Below are positions 18,430 through 26,631 of a DNA stretch of 64,000 nt, one piece after another. The DNA comes from Rhizobium croatiense (GTDB lineage: Bacteria > Pseudomonadota > Alphaproteobacteria > Rhizobiales > Rhizobiaceae), in NCBI RefSeq assembly GCF_019793465.1, contig NZ_JAILYJ010000010.1, positions 186,001 through 250,000 on the forward strand. The letters are read 5' to 3'. The first letter of the stretch is position 1, and each line of letters starts with the position of its first letter. Under the pieces are notes generated by a model. That model had not been told where the DNA came from and did no database searches. It saw only the letters and a program-made list of their open reading frames with translations. Both the position numbers and the translations under genes were made by a program.

Positions 18430-19662
18430 TTATCCGTTATGGCGCTGGAAGACGAGCGTGGCGTTCGTCCCGCCGAAGCCGAAGGAGTTGGAGAGGGCGA
18501 TATCGATCTTCGCATTGTCGATACGCTCGCGCACGATCGGCACGCCTTCGAATTCGGGGTCGAGCTCGCTGATATGGGCGCTCTCGCCGATGAAGCCTTG
18601 CTGCATCATCAGCAGGGAATAGATCGATTCCTGCACGCCGGCCGCACCCAGCGAATGGCCGGTCAGCGACTTGGTCGACTGGATATGCGGGATCCTGGCG
18701 CCGAACACCTCGCGGATGGCGCCGATTTCCTTGCTGTCGCCGACCGGCGTCGACGTGCCGTGGGTGTTGATATAGTCGACATCGCCTTTGACTGTCGAAA
18801 GCGCCTGGCGCATGCAGCGGATTGCGCCCTCGCCCGAAGGAGCGACCATGTCGTAACCATCAGAGGTGGCGCCGTAGCCGACGATTTCGGCGTAGATCTT
18901 GGCGCCGCGGGCCTTGGCGCGCTCGAGCTCCTCGAGCACCAGCACGCCGGCGCCGCCGGCGATGACGAAGCCGTCGCGGTTGACGTCATAGGCGCGCGAG
19001 GCGCTGTCGGGCGTGTCGTTGTACTTGGAGGACATGGCGCCCATGGCGTCGAAGAGATTGGACATCGTCCAATCGAGATCCTCGTGGCCGCCGGCAAACA
19101 TCACGTCCTGCTTGCCCCACTGGATCATCTCGGCGGCATTGCCGATGCAGTGCGCCGAGGTCGAGCAGGCCGACGAGATCGAATAATTGACGCCGTGAAT
19201 CTTGAACCAGGTGGCGAGCGTGGCGGAGGCGGTCGAAGACATTGCCTTCGGCACGGCGAAGGGGCCGATGCGCTTCGGGCTGTTGTTCTTGACGGTGATG
19301 TCGGCCGCTTCGATCAGGGTGCGGGTGGACGGACCGCCGGATCCCATGATGATGCCGGCGCGTTCGTTCTGCGCATAGTCCGTCTCTTCCAGACCGGAAT
19401 CGGCGATCGCCTGCTTCATGGCGACATGGTTCCAGGCGCCGCCCTGCGACAGGAAGCGCATGGCGCGGCGATCGACCAGCTCGGCAAGCTCCACCGGGCC
19501 GAGCTTCGGGCTGCCCCAGACCTGGCACTTGAAGCCGTGTTCGGCGAAATCGTTGGAAAAGGAAATACCCGACTTTGCCTGGCGCAAGGATTCGGTGACT
19601 TCGGCCGCGTCGCTTCCGATCGAGGAAACGATACCCAGACCCGTGACAACTACCCGTCTCAT
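18430..19662 (-). CDS. fabB: 3-oxoacyl-[acyl-carrier-protein] synthase I
   Basis: This is a 410-residue KAS I condensing enzyme, which elongates unsaturated acyl-ACPs. The catalytic triad is visible: C166 in [13 protein letters not shown]301 in [14 protein letters not shown] and H336 in [12 protein letters not shown]. The length and thiolase-like two-fold structure are normal. Together with FabA it forms the anaerobic unsaturated fatty acid pathway, and the two genes are adjacent here. FabI begins 5 bases after its stop. Confidence 0.96.
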   Translation of the reverse strand: MRRVVVTGLGIVSSIGSDAAEVTESLRQAKSGISFSNDFAEHGFKCQVWGSPKLGPVELAELVDRRAMRFLSQGGAWNHVAMKQAIADSGLEETDYAQNERAGIIMGSGGPSTRTLIEAADITVKNNSPKRIGPFAVPKAMSSTASATLATWFKIHGVNYSISSACSTSAHCIGNAAEMIQWGKQDVMFAGGHEDLDWTMSNLFDAMGAMSSKYNDTPDSASRAYDVNRDGFVIAGGAGVLVLEELERAKARGAKIYAEIVGYGATSDGYDMVAPSGEGAIRCMRQALSTVKGDVDYINTHGTSTPVGDSKEIGAIREVFGARIPHIQSTKSLTGHSLGAAGVQESIYSLLMMQQGFIGESAHISELDPEFEGVPIVRERIDNAKIDIALSNSFGFGGTNATLVFQRHNG

Positions 19663-19707
19663 CTGATCAAACCTTTGTTGTTTTCGTCAGCCGCTCGGAA
19701 TGCGGTT

Positions 19708-20223
19708 TCAAGCGGCCTTGTCTTTCGATAGACCGACGCGGAGATCGGCCGCCTGGTATATGGTCTCGCCGTCCGCCTTCAGCCAGCCGTCGGCCGTGCC
19801 GAGCACGAGGCGGCCGCGCATGACGCGCTTGAAGTCGATACCGTATTCGATGAGTTTCGTATGCGGCCGCACCATGCCCTTGAATTTCACTTCGCCTGTC
19901 GAAAGCGCCATGCCGCGGCCTTCCTCGCCGAGCCAGCCGAGGAAGAAGCCGGTCAGCTGCCACATGCCGTCGAGGCCGAGGCAGCCCGGCATGATCGGAT
20001 TGCCTTCGAAATGGCAGGGAAAATACCAGTCGTCGGGGCGTACGTCGTATTCGGCCCTGAGATAGCCCTTGTCGAAGGCACCGCCGGTTTCGGAAATTTC
20101 CGTGATGCGGTGAACCATCAGCATGGGCGGCAGCGGCAGCTGCGCGTTGCCGGGGCCGAACAGCTTGCCATGAGCACAAGCGATGAGTTCTTCATACGAG
20201 AAGCTGGACTGTCTGGTTGTCAT
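19708..20223 (-). CDS. fabA: 3-hydroxydecanoyl-ACP dehydratase/isomerase FabA
   Basis: FabA is a 171-residue hotdog-fold enzyme that dehydrates 3-hydroxydecanoyl-ACP and isomerises the trans-2 product to cis-3, the branch point to unsaturated fatty acids. The active-site histidine H71 lies in [20 protein letters not shown] (H71...D85), matching the E. coli His/Asp pair. It heads the fabA-fabB-fabI operon and is divergent from irr across a 302-base intergenic region. Confidence 0.96.
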   Translation of the reverse strand: MTTRQSSFSYEELIACAHGKLFGPGNAQLPLPPMLMVHRITEISETGGAFDKGYLRAEYDVRPDDWYFPCHFEGNPIMPGCLGLDGMWQLTGFFLGWLGEEGRGMALSTGEVKFKGMVRPHTKLIEYGIDFKRVMRGRLVLGTADGWLKADGETIYQAADLRVGLSKDKAA

Positions 20224-20342
20224 AAAATTTATTTTTCCCCCCGCGTGAAGCCGATGGATGTGAACGTGTAGTCCAAGTTCTTCAGAAAATGAAGCACAAG
20301 CAAGGCAGCTTCATTTCATCGCCCCGGACCAGGCCTACGCCA

Positions 20343-20465
20343 TTATTTGGTGGTCGCATACAGGAAGGCCAGGGCCGCGACCAGACCTATTTGCGTCAAA
20401 AGCCCGTTTTTGCCGCGTTTATCAGGCTCCTGTCCCCATTGAACTATTGAAAGGCTCCAATGCAA
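20343..20465 (-). CDS. Possible 40-residue membrane peptide in the fabA-irr gap
   Basis: In the 302-base gap between fabA and irr, a TTG-started minus-strand frame gives a 40-residue peptide with a basic middle (EPDKRGKNG) and a C-terminal hydrophobic stretch LLTQIGLVAALAFLYATT. No ribosome binding site is clear and I recognise no family. It could equally be chance. The rest of the gap presumably holds the divergent promoters; CTTTAAGAAAC before irr is suggestive of an iron-responsive half-site but is not firm. Confidence 0.25.
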   Translation of the reverse strand: MHWSLSIVQWGQEPDKRGKNGLLTQIGLVAALAFLYATTK

Positions 20466-20525
20466 AAGTTATACCGCTTTAAGAAACATGATTGCTTTAT
20501 GCAGGAATAACCGGAGTTGGTTTTG

Positions 20526-20945
20526 ATGACGGGTGCACTCCCGATCGCAATAGAGGTAAGGCTGCGTGGCGCAGGCTTGCGTCCCACCCGCCAGCGCGTC
20601 GCGCTCGGCGACCTCCTGTTTGCCAAGGGCGACCGGCATCTGACCGTCGAGGAACTGCATGAGGAGGCGGTTGCCGCCGGCGTGCCGGTTTCGCTGGCGA
20701 CCGTCTACAACACGCTGCACCAGTTCACCGAGGCCGGCCTGATCCGCGTTCTCGCCGTGGAGAGCGCCAAGACCTATTTCGACACCAATGTTTCCGACCA
20801 CCATCATTTCTTCGTCGAAGGCGAAAACGAGGTGCTCGACATTCCCGTCAGCAACCTGACCATCGCCAATCTGCCGGAGCCGCCCGAGGGCATGGAGATC
20901 GCCCATGTCGACGTGGTGATCCGCCTGCGGGCGAAGCGGGGCTGA
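20526..20945 (+). CDS. irr: Iron response regulator Irr (Fur family)
   Basis: Irr is a 139-residue Fur-superfamily regulator which in rhizobia acts under iron limitation and is destabilised or inactivated by heme. The winged-helix DNA-binding half (about 10-85) holds LRPTRQRVALGDLLF and VSLATVYNTLHQFTEAGLI. The HHH triplet (residues 92-94, in SDHHHFF) is the heme-linked histidine motif of Irr. The N-terminal GCP-type heme regulatory motif of Bradyrhizobium Irr is absent, as known for Rhizobium. The ATG at 20526 is preferred over the TTG at 20517 because GGAG at 20513-20516 is properly spaced only from the ATG. The irr-fabA arrangement is common in Rhizobiales. Confidence 0.93.
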   Translation: MTGALPIAIEVRLRGAGLRPTRQRVALGDLLFAKGDRHLTVEELHEEAVAAGVPVSLATVYNTLHQFTEAGLIRVLAVESAKTYFDTNVSDHHHFFVEGENEVLDIPVSNLTIANLPEPPEGMEIAHVDVVIRLRAKRG

Positions 20946-20953
20946 CGGCGCCC

Positions 20954-20999
20954 AGAACTGGATGATTTTAGGTCGGTCGACCTAAAATCATCCAGTTCT
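20954..20999. repeat. Perfect 21-bp inverted repeat after irr
   Basis: The arm at 20954-20974 (starting AGAACTGGATGATTTTAGG) is exactly complementary to 20979-20999, with loop GGTC. It lies 8 bases after the irr stop. No T-run follows on the plus strand, so it is either a strong non-canonical terminator for irr or a separate repeat. Repeat copy B follows 14 bases later. Confidence 0.8.
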
Positions 21000-21013
21000 A
21001 GTTTAAATAGCTA

Positions 21014-21061
21014 GAGCATGATGTCGTCCGAAAACCGCTTACACTTTTCGGCATCATGCTC
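21014..21061 (-). repeat. Palindromic intergenic repeat, copy B
   Basis: GAGCATGATG...CATCATGCTC form 10-bp palindromic ends around a core that on the reverse strand reads GTGTAAGCGGTTTTCGGACG. The same ends and core occur in the repeats at 16436, 30133 and 47168. It sits between the irr hairpin and the TRIC-family gene, both of whose transcripts end here. Confidence 0.75.
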
Positions 21062-21066
21062 GGTCT

Positions 21067-21702
21067 CTACATGACATCGTCGGGATGCCGGCCGGGCTTG
21101 TGCTTGTAAATCGGGAAGGTCCAGCCGAACCACAGCGCTCCGCCGCGAACGGCAAAGGCGGCTGCGACGCCACAGCCCGAGGCGAGATAAAGCGGCATCC
21201 CCAGCCCATTGGCAAGCGTGAACACGCCGGCGCCGACAAGGGCTGCCGTCACATAGATTTCCGGCCTGAGCAGCACCGAAGGCTCGTTTGCCATCAGATC
21301 GCGCAGGATGCCGCCGAAGGTTGCCGTCAACGTGCCGGTGACGATGGCGATGGTCGGCGAGCCGGTAGCGGCAAGTCCCTTGGCGGCGCCGAGCACGCAA
21401 TAGGCGGCCAGACCGATCGCATCCAGCCAGATCAGCAGGCGATAGCGCGATTCCAGCAGGTGAGCGGTGAAGAAAACGATGACGCCCATGATGCAGCAGA
21501 CGAGGATATAGCCGGGGTTCAGCACCCAGAAGACCGGCACGCGGCCGAGCACGATATCGCGCACGGTGCCGCCGCCGGTTCCCGTCACCATGGCGAAAAA
21601 CAGAAAGCCGATCAGATCCAGCTGCTTGCGCGAGGCGGCGAGCGCGCCTGTCGCGGCAAACAGCGCGATGCCGGCATAATCGAGATAGACGAGCAAAGAC
21701 AT
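21067..21702 (-). CDS. TRIC/YicG family membrane protein (UPF0126)
   Basis: This 211-residue inner-membrane protein is made of two copies of a three-helix repeat, plus one extra helix. The glycine-rich motif FFAMVTGTGGGTVRDIVLGRVP (split around about 30-52) and its counterpart TGTLTATFGGILRDLMANEPS later are the repeat signatures of bacterial homologues of trimeric intracellular cation channels. These channels conduct K+ in studied cases; the role here is inferred. The start MSLLVYLDYAG at 21702 is chosen because upstream residues are not hydrophobic or conserved. Confidence 0.85.
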   Translation of the reverse strand: MSLLVYLDYAGIALFAATGALAASRKQLDLIGFLFFAMVTGTGGGTVRDIVLGRVPVFWVLNPGYILVCCIMGVIVFFTAHLLESRYRLLIWLDAIGLAAYCVLGAAKGLAATGSPTIAIVTGTLTATFGGILRDLMANEPSVLLRPEIYVTAALVGAGVFTLANGLGMPLYLASGCGVAAAFAVRGGALWFGWTFPIYKHKPGRHPDDVM

Positions 21703-21815
21703 GCGGACCCCGGAGCCGGCGAACAGTTTCCGGAAAGAACCACGGTGGCAAGGGCGGCGCAAGGCGGGGCGGCCATAAAGCGAGCTGATAGAGCTTTATC
21801 CAAAGAGGAAAGCCC

Positions 21816-22289
21816 GTGAAAACGCTGGTGCCCGCCGTTCTGAATATCGTCCTGCTGCTCATCATGCCGGCTGCGGCCCTCGGCCAGCAATCGCTGATCT
21901 CCGACCCGGAGATCTACGAGAAGAAGCATTTCCAGGAGCAGTGCAAGGCGGCCGAATTCGCCGACGGCTTCGTCACCCGGCAGGACATCAACAATGACGG
22001 GCTGATCGACGCGGTGGTCAACGAAGGCCTGCTCAGCTGCGACGGGCAGAAGGGGCCGCAATGCAATGACGATGGCTGCACTTATAACTTCTACCTGCAG
22101 GTTGCCGAAGGCGGTTATTTCATGATCGCGACGGCGCAGATCTACGGCTACGACTTCGTCCAGCGCTTCGGCAACATGGTGCTGGCGATGAAGATGCATC
22201 CGCGGTTCTGCGACCGCACCGAAGGTGATCCCTGCATCGTGACGGCGCGCGTGCGCGGCACGAAATTCGTCACCATCTCGAAGAAATAG
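21816..22289 (+). CDS. Secreted hypothetical protein with conserved cysteines
   Basis: I do not recognise the family. The 157-residue product starts with GTG after AGAGGAA and has a clear signal peptide (VLNIVLLLIMPAAALGQ). The mature part has DINNDGLIDAVV, like a single calcium-binding EF-hand or dockerin-type loop, and six cysteines (in QEQCKAA, LSCDG, PQCND, DGCTY, RFCDR and DPCIV), which could form three disulfides in the periplasm. It stands between two minus-strand genes with its own ribosome binding site. Confidence 0.7.
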   Translation: MKTLVPAVLNIVLLLIMPAAALGQQSLISDPEIYEKKHFQEQCKAAEFADGFVTRQDINNDGLIDAVVNEGLLSCDGQKGPQCNDDGCTYNFYLQVAEGGYFMIATAQIYGYDFVQRFGNMVLAMKMHPRFCDRTEGDPCIVTARVRGTKFVTISKK

Positions 22290-22292
22290 ATC

Positions 22293-23081
22293 TCAGCCCG
22301 GATAAAGCTCCGATGTCCGGCCGGCGAGGTAATAGCCGACCAGCCCGTACCATTCGCGGATCGCCGTCGCCATGTTCTGGGCATTGAGGTTCGGCTGGGT
22401 GAAATCCAGGCCCGGCCTCACCTGCCCGTCGGTGCGATAATCGGTCGGCCAGGGCACGATATCGATGCCGAGCTTGCGGAAGATGCCGACGGAACGCGGC
22501 ATATGAAAACCCGAGGTGATCAGCAGGCAATGGGAAAGCCCCTGGCCTGCCAGGAATTCCTTGGTGTTGACGGCGTTTTCGAAGGTGGTGCGCGACTGCC
22601 GCTCCTCGATCAGCCGATCCCTGTCGACGCCGAAGAGCGGGAAGAACCGCTCGGATGCCGCGGCGTCGCCTTCATAGATGCCCGAGATGGAGCCGTCGCC
22701 GCCCGAGACCAGAATGCGCGACTGCGGAAATTTCTGCGCCAGCCGCAGGGCTTCGACGAAGCGGTCGGCGCCGCCGTTGAATTCGATAGCGTGGCGCGCC
22801 GTGTTCACCTCGTTTTCGAAGGCGCCGCCGAGCACGATCATGCATTGCAGGTTCTCCGGATCGGCGGCAGGCTTTGGGAACCGCTGCTCGAGCCCCTGCA
22901 TCAGAAGGTTGCCGGCCGTGGTGTAGAGCGTGACGAAGAGGATGAGGGCGCCACCGGCTGACGCAAAAAGACTTAAGGCGCGCCAGCGCAGAAGCCCGGC
23001 GAGGAGGGCGAAGAAGACAAGAAGGAATGCCAGCGACAGCGGCTGGCCCAAAATCCAGACAAGCTTCGAAATCAGAAACAA
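22293..23081 (-). CDS. YdcF/ElyC family protein (DUF218)
   Basis: This 262-residue protein has two N-terminal transmembrane helices (about 5-25 and 35-60) followed by a DUF218 domain. The domain carries CMIVLGGAFENEV, then FPQSRILVSGGDGSISG, ERQSRTTFENAVNTKEFL and LLITSGFHMPRSVGIFRKLG, the standard order of DUF218 motifs. ElyC of E. coli is linked to peptidoglycan and envelope integrity; the biochemical activity is not established. It ends 3 bases from the neighbouring plus-strand gene, tail to tail. Confidence 0.85.
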   Translation of the reverse strand: MFLISKLVWILGQPLSLAFLLVFFALLAGLLRWRALSLFASAGGALILFVTLYTTAGNLLMQGLEQRFPKPAADPENLQCMIVLGGAFENEVNTARHAIEFNGGADRFVEALRLAQKFPQSRILVSGGDGSISGIYEGDAAASERFFPLFGVDRDRLIEERQSRTTFENAVNTKEFLAGQGLSHCLLITSGFHMPRSVGIFRKLGIDIVPWPTDYRTDGQVRPGLDFTQPNLNAQNMATAIREWYGLVGYYLAGRTSELYPG

Positions 23082-23149
23082 GATCTACTCCTTGAGGACG
23101 GACGGCGATCCTTCCTATCCGATTCGACGGTAACAGGAATGCGACGCTT

Positions 23150-23872
23150 CTATTTGCCGCGGGCAACGGCCGAGTGGTGCGGCGCGAGCTTCTGGTTGAA
23201 GCGCCGCTGAAGCGGCCGGGGAATGAACATGGCGGCAAGCGCCAGCGCCATGGCAAAGATCGAGACCAGCCACAAGGCATGCGCGCCGGTCAGCCGCGTC
23301 AGGACGGCGCCGGCGATCGCGCCGAGCACCATGCCGCCCCAGGGCACGATCTGGATCGTCCATTCGACGCGGCGATCGCCGATAATCCAGCGGCCGATGC
23401 CGCGGCCGAAACGCGACAGCGCGCCCGTGACATAGGTCAGCCCGATCGGCAGGCCCTCGATATGCTCAACGGCAGCGTTCACCATGCCCATGGAACAGAC
23501 GATCAGGTAGAAGCTCGGAAGCATCATGCTCTGCCCGGTCGTTAACGAAGCGAGCGCCAGGACGAGGCCGACGCAGCCGAGCACGACGAAGATGCGGCGT
23601 TCGGAGACATGGGCGATGACGATGCCGGCCGCGTTTCCGAGCACGAAAACGACAATGGCCGAGATCAGCACCGCCGCATGAAAAAGACTGCCCTCGCTCA
23701 AGGCCAGTGCGGCCCGTGTCGTGTTGCCGGTCATGAAGGAAACGAAATCGCCGGTCAGCAGCAGCCCGGTCGCATCGGTCATGCCGGCCAGAAACGAAAT
23801 CGAGCCGACGAGGGCGAGCCCGGTCAGGGTGCGTCGGGTCCGGATGATACGGCGGCGTCTTGCTCTGGTCAT
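23150..23872 (-). CDS. YoaK family membrane protein (DUF1275)
   Basis: This 240-residue integral membrane protein has six predicted hydrophobic segments. The start region has ISFLAGMTDATGLLLTGDFVSFMTGNTTR, in which the conserved GxxDAxG and SFMTGNT motifs of DUF1275/YoaK occur. The function of the family is unknown. The ATG at 23872 is preferred to an upstream TTG, giving an Arg-rich cytoplasmic N-terminus (MTRARRRRIIRTRR). It lies 68 bases upstream of the DUF218 gene and may be cotranscribed with it. Confidence 0.85.
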   Translation of the reverse strand: MTRARRRRIIRTRRTLTGLALVGSISFLAGMTDATGLLLTGDFVSFMTGNTTRAALALSEGSLFHAAVLISAIVVFVLGNAAGIVIAHVSERRIFVVLGCVGLVLALASLTTGQSMMLPSFYLIVCSMGMVNAAVEHIEGLPIGLTYVTGALSRFGRGIGRWIIGDRRVEWTIQIVPWGGMVLGAIAGAVLTRLTGAHALWLVSIFAMALALAAMFIPRPLQRRFNQKLAPHHSAVARGK

Positions 23873-24114
23873 TGCTCTCAAGGGTCCTGAAGTGGAATCA
23901 CTGAGTTCCGGCAGCAGGATAAATCCTCTTCATTGAGGAATTGGCAAAAGAGGGATTGAAAGTGGTTGAGACGGGACTTGAGCAGCGCGATATTTTCCGC
24001 CATAAAACGGCGTCGCTTCAGACCGAAGCTCCGTAAGCGTTTACGTCAATCAACGCGCAACCCGCCGATCGGCGCTGCGCTGTTGTTCTGATCGGCATCT
24101 TACGGAGACAAAAA

Positions 24115-24351
24115 ATGCCCAATGGCAAACTCCCCAAACGCTACAATGCCGTCGTCATGCCGCTCATCCTCTCGCTGCTGATGACGTCAGTCGTGTCGGC
24201 GATCAGCATCCTCAGAGCACAAGGCCCGACTGCAACTGCCCTTGCCATGTGGCCGACCGCATGGGCGCTGTCCTGGGCGATCGCCTTTCCCGTGCTGCTG
24301 GTTGTACTGCCGGTGGTGAGGCGGCTGACAGCTGCTATCGTCGAGACTTAA
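24115..24351 (+). CDS. Small membrane protein, DUF2798 family
   Basis: This 78-residue protein has two transmembrane helices (about 13-33 and 46-70). The first begins VVMPLILSLLMTSVVSAIS and the second has WAIAFPVLLVVLPVVRRL, the typical DUF2798 pattern of two helices with a polar hairpin. The function is unknown. The 240-base region upstream is non-coding; TTACGGAG 14 bases before the ATG is the probable ribosome binding site. No partner gene is evident. Confidence 0.8.
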   Translation: MPNGKLPKRYNAVVMPLILSLLMTSVVSAISILRAQGPTATALAMWPTAWALSWAIAFPVLLVVLPVVRRLTAAIVET

Positions 24352-24494
24352 GCGAGGCGCCGGTCGGCTGTGGGGGCGGCCTACCGGTGTTGAGGGGGCG
24401 GCTAGAGTCGTTTCTTTGTAAATGCCTCGCGCATAGCACGTGATCCAGCTGAACAGTTTCCGCGCACGCACCGGCACTTATTCGGAATCGGCCT

Positions 24495-24770
24495 TCAGGT
24501 ATCGAGGCGACTTGGATCTAGATTCGGCTGGACCAATCTCTTGCTGGCAAACGCCCTGCCGGAATGCGATTTGAGGTAGGTTTCGAATTCAAGCGCTTTG
24601 TATTTGTCGGGAAAGGCGCAATACCGGAGCAAATTCCAAGGCGCGAATTTGGCGGTGTGGGTGGATTTGCCGGCATTGTGCGCCGCAAGGCGCTGCTTCA
24701 GATCTGCGGTAGAGCCGGTATATTCCTGATCGGGAAAATCGACGCTGCGGAGAATATAGACGTACCACAT
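24495..24770 (-). CDS. GIY-YIG nuclease-domain protein
   Basis: This 91-residue single-domain protein carries the motif WYVYILRS...YTGSTADLKQRLAAHN, where YVY and YTG are the GIY and YIG elements. The expected Arg (in LKQRL) is present and a Glu occurs in ALEFETYLKSHSGRAFA, so the active site looks complete. It belongs to the small UPF0213/YhbQ-like group that is common in bacterial genomes. The function is not established; DNA-repair or housekeeping roles are more likely than a mobile element, because no intron or element borders are seen. Confidence 0.88.
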   Translation of the reverse strand: MWYVYILRSVDFPDQEYTGSTADLKQRLAAHNAGKSTHTAKFAPWNLLRYCAFPDKYKALEFETYLKSHSGRAFASKRLVQPNLDPSRLDT

Positions 24771-24871
24771 CCGCGTTTCAGCCCGTCGTCGCCCTCCGGG
24801 CTATGCCGGGCACTGCTTCGGCCTAACGGTTTCTCGCGGCTGCGCCACGCGAAGCCCGTAAGGGCGAAGCG

Positions 24872-24947
<76 letters not shown>

Positions 24948-25046
24948 ATCAAGGTGGTCCGGCTGAGCGCCGGTCCTGGGATCTCCTCGGGGTGTTCCCT
25001 TCGGAGTGGCGGCTTATTACTTCCGGTTTTCGGAGATAGCAAGCCT

Positions 25047-25087
25047 AAAAAATTCGGCCCGGAGAATTTTTTCCTCACCGGGCCGAA
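25047..25087 (-). terminator. Intrinsic terminator of the TIGR02300 gene
   Basis: TTCGGCCCGG (25053-25062) pairs with CCGGGCCGAA (25078-25087), and on the minus strand the stem is followed by TTTTTT. It lies just after the TIGR02300 stop and has a 15-base loop. Confidence 0.8.
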
Positions 25088-25096
25088 ATGCAGGCG

Positions 25097-25480
25097 TCAG
25101 ACTTCGTCTTCGTCGCCGGTCACGCCGATGATGTCGCTCATGTCGTCATCGTCATCGTCTTCGTCGGGTGTGAGGAAGGTATCGTCGTCGTCGTCGCCTT
25201 CGATTTCGACATCGTCGTCGCCCATATCGGGGATGTCGTCGCCGGAGGCGGCGTCATCGGCATCTTCCAGCGAAACCAGTTCGACTTCGGTGTTTTCGGT
25301 ATCGACTTCCGCAACCTCGTCTTCTTCGGCGACGTCGGCGATTGCCGAGGTTTCCTCGAAGAAGGACAGGGGGTAGGACTTGCCGGTATAAGGAGAAACG
25401 ATCGGATCCCGGTTCAGATCGTAGAACTTCTTGCCGGTTTCCGGATCGGTGCGCTTGGTTCCAAGTTCCGCTTTCGCCAC
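25097..25480 (-). CDS. TIGR02300 family protein with acidic tail
   Basis: This 127-residue protein has an N-terminal module (about 1-45) AELGTKRTDPETGKKFYDL, then RDPIVSPYTGKSYPLSFFEE, matching the alphaproteobacterial family TIGR02300. The remaining 80 residues are almost wholly Asp/Glu with few hydrophobics (for example GDDDDDTF, DEDDDDDDMSD). The module resembles a small zinc-ribbon-like or nucleic-acid-associated fold, but without cysteines here. Function is unknown. It is divergent from cmk-rpsA with an unusually short gap. Confidence 0.85.
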   Translation of the reverse strand: MAKAELGTKRTDPETGKKFYDLNRDPIVSPYTGKSYPLSFFEETSAIADVAEEDEVAEVDTENTEVELVSLEDADDAASGDDIPDMGDDDVEIEGDDDDDTFLTPDEDDDDDDMSDIIGVTGDEDEV

Positions 25481-25809
25481 TATAAGCCTCGTGAGAATGG
25501 CCGAATCCGCGATTCGGCAAAATGCCGTTCAAGCCGGCGTTCCATCGGAATTTATAAGCCGGTCCCCTTAATCGCTGCGGCTTCGCATGTCAAAGCCAAA
25601 CTTTATGATCGCAGCGCCGGGTATTTCCGGCGCCGGCGGATGCCCGGCCGACGCCCCTCTCGCAACGAGGCGCGGCGGCTGCGGAAGCGGGCGGAGACGG
25701 TCGCCGGAAAGGGCGGGCTTGCGAAGGAAATGCTGCGCCTTTACAAAGCATTATGCCACGTGTGGCGCCGCGTCGGGGGCCGTAAGCGCCCTGCTCCAGG
25801 ATTGATCCC
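25481..25809 (+). other. Intergenic region; no aroA between TIGR02300 gene and cmk
   Basis: This 329-base stretch separates the TIGR02300 gene from cmk. The open frames are short, Arg/Gly/Ala-rich and lack family character, and I see no EPSP synthase motif (such as GDKSISHR) in any frame. It is GC-rich apart from the first 80 bases, which presumably hold the promoter of the minus-strand gene. Confidence 0.6.
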
Positions 25810-26457
25810 ATGACGACCAAGACTTTCACCATCGCGATCGACGGCCCGGCGGCCGCCGGCAAGGGCACGCTTTCGCGCCGCATCGCCGAGCAATATGGCT
25901 TCCACCATCTCGACACGGGCCTCACCTACCGCGCCACTGCCAAGGCGCTGCTCGACGCCGGTCTGCCGCTCGACGACGAGGCGGTGGCGGAAAAGATGGC
26001 GCGGGAGGTTGAACTTGGCGGGCTGGATCGCGATATACTTTCGCAACACGAGATCGGCGAAGCTGCCTCGAAGATCGCCGTCATGCCGGCGGTGCGCCGG
26101 GCTCTGGTCGAGGCGCAGCGGCGGTTCTCGGAAAAAGCGCCGGGCACGGTGCTCGACGGGCGCGATATCGGCACGGTCGTCTGCCCGGATGCGCCGGTCA
26201 AGCTCTATGTGACGGCAACGCCGCAGGTGCGCGCGCGGCGCCGTTATGACGAGATTGTCGGCAAGGGTGCGACGGCGGATTTCGATGCGATTTTCGAGGA
26301 CGTCAAGCGGCGCGACGAACGCGACATGGGACGGGCCGACAGCCCCTTGAAACCAGCGGTCGATGCGCACTTGCTTGATACGTCGGAAATGAGTATAGAG
26401 GCCGCGTTTCAAGCTGCGCAATCGATCATCGATGCGGTCTTGAGCCGAAATGCCTAA
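25810..26457 (+). CDS. cmk: Cytidylate kinase
   Basis: Cmk is a 215-residue P-loop kinase that phosphorylates CMP and dCMP. The N-terminal [20 protein letters not shown] (about 8-27) is the Walker A region, followed by [16 protein letters not shown], the CMP-binding [14 protein letters not shown] and the lid region with [16 protein letters not shown]. The length is normal. It precedes rpsA by 174 bases, the widespread cmk-rpsA order. Confidence 0.96.
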   Translation: MTTKTFTIAIDGPAAAGKGTLSRRIAEQYGFHHLDTGLTYRATAKALLDAGLPLDDEAVAEKMAREVELGGLDRDILSQHEIGEAASKIAVMPAVRRALVEAQRRFSEKAPGTVLDGRDIGTVVCPDAPVKLYVTATPQVRARRRYDEIVGKGATADFDAIFEDVKRRDERDMGRADSPLKPAVDAHLLDTSEMSIEAAFQAAQSIIDAVLSRNA

Positions 26458-26631
26458 ATTGAAGCGATTTTGCATGCGGAGACGCATCGATCGCTGTTAA
26501 TGCAGCCTGAAATTCCGTCCAAGCGCCGGATTGCCTTCGTGAAAGAGGGCGGACTGGGTTCAGGCCCGTTCAACGCAAACCAACCGGCGCATACGTGTCC
26601 GCTTTCCTATCCAGGACACGCAGGAGATTTT

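Noticed and set aside
24495..24770. GIY-YIG gene as part of a mobile intron or homing element next to the tRNA
   Set aside because: No intron borders, direct repeats or tRNA 3'-end duplication are visible; the small UPF0213 group is ordinary.
25088..25813. A plus-strand frame across the TIGR02300 gene and the gap before cmk
   Set aside because: The first part is antisense to an acidic protein (hence Val/Ile/Phe-rich) and the second part is Arg-rich noise; it is not an aroA remnant.
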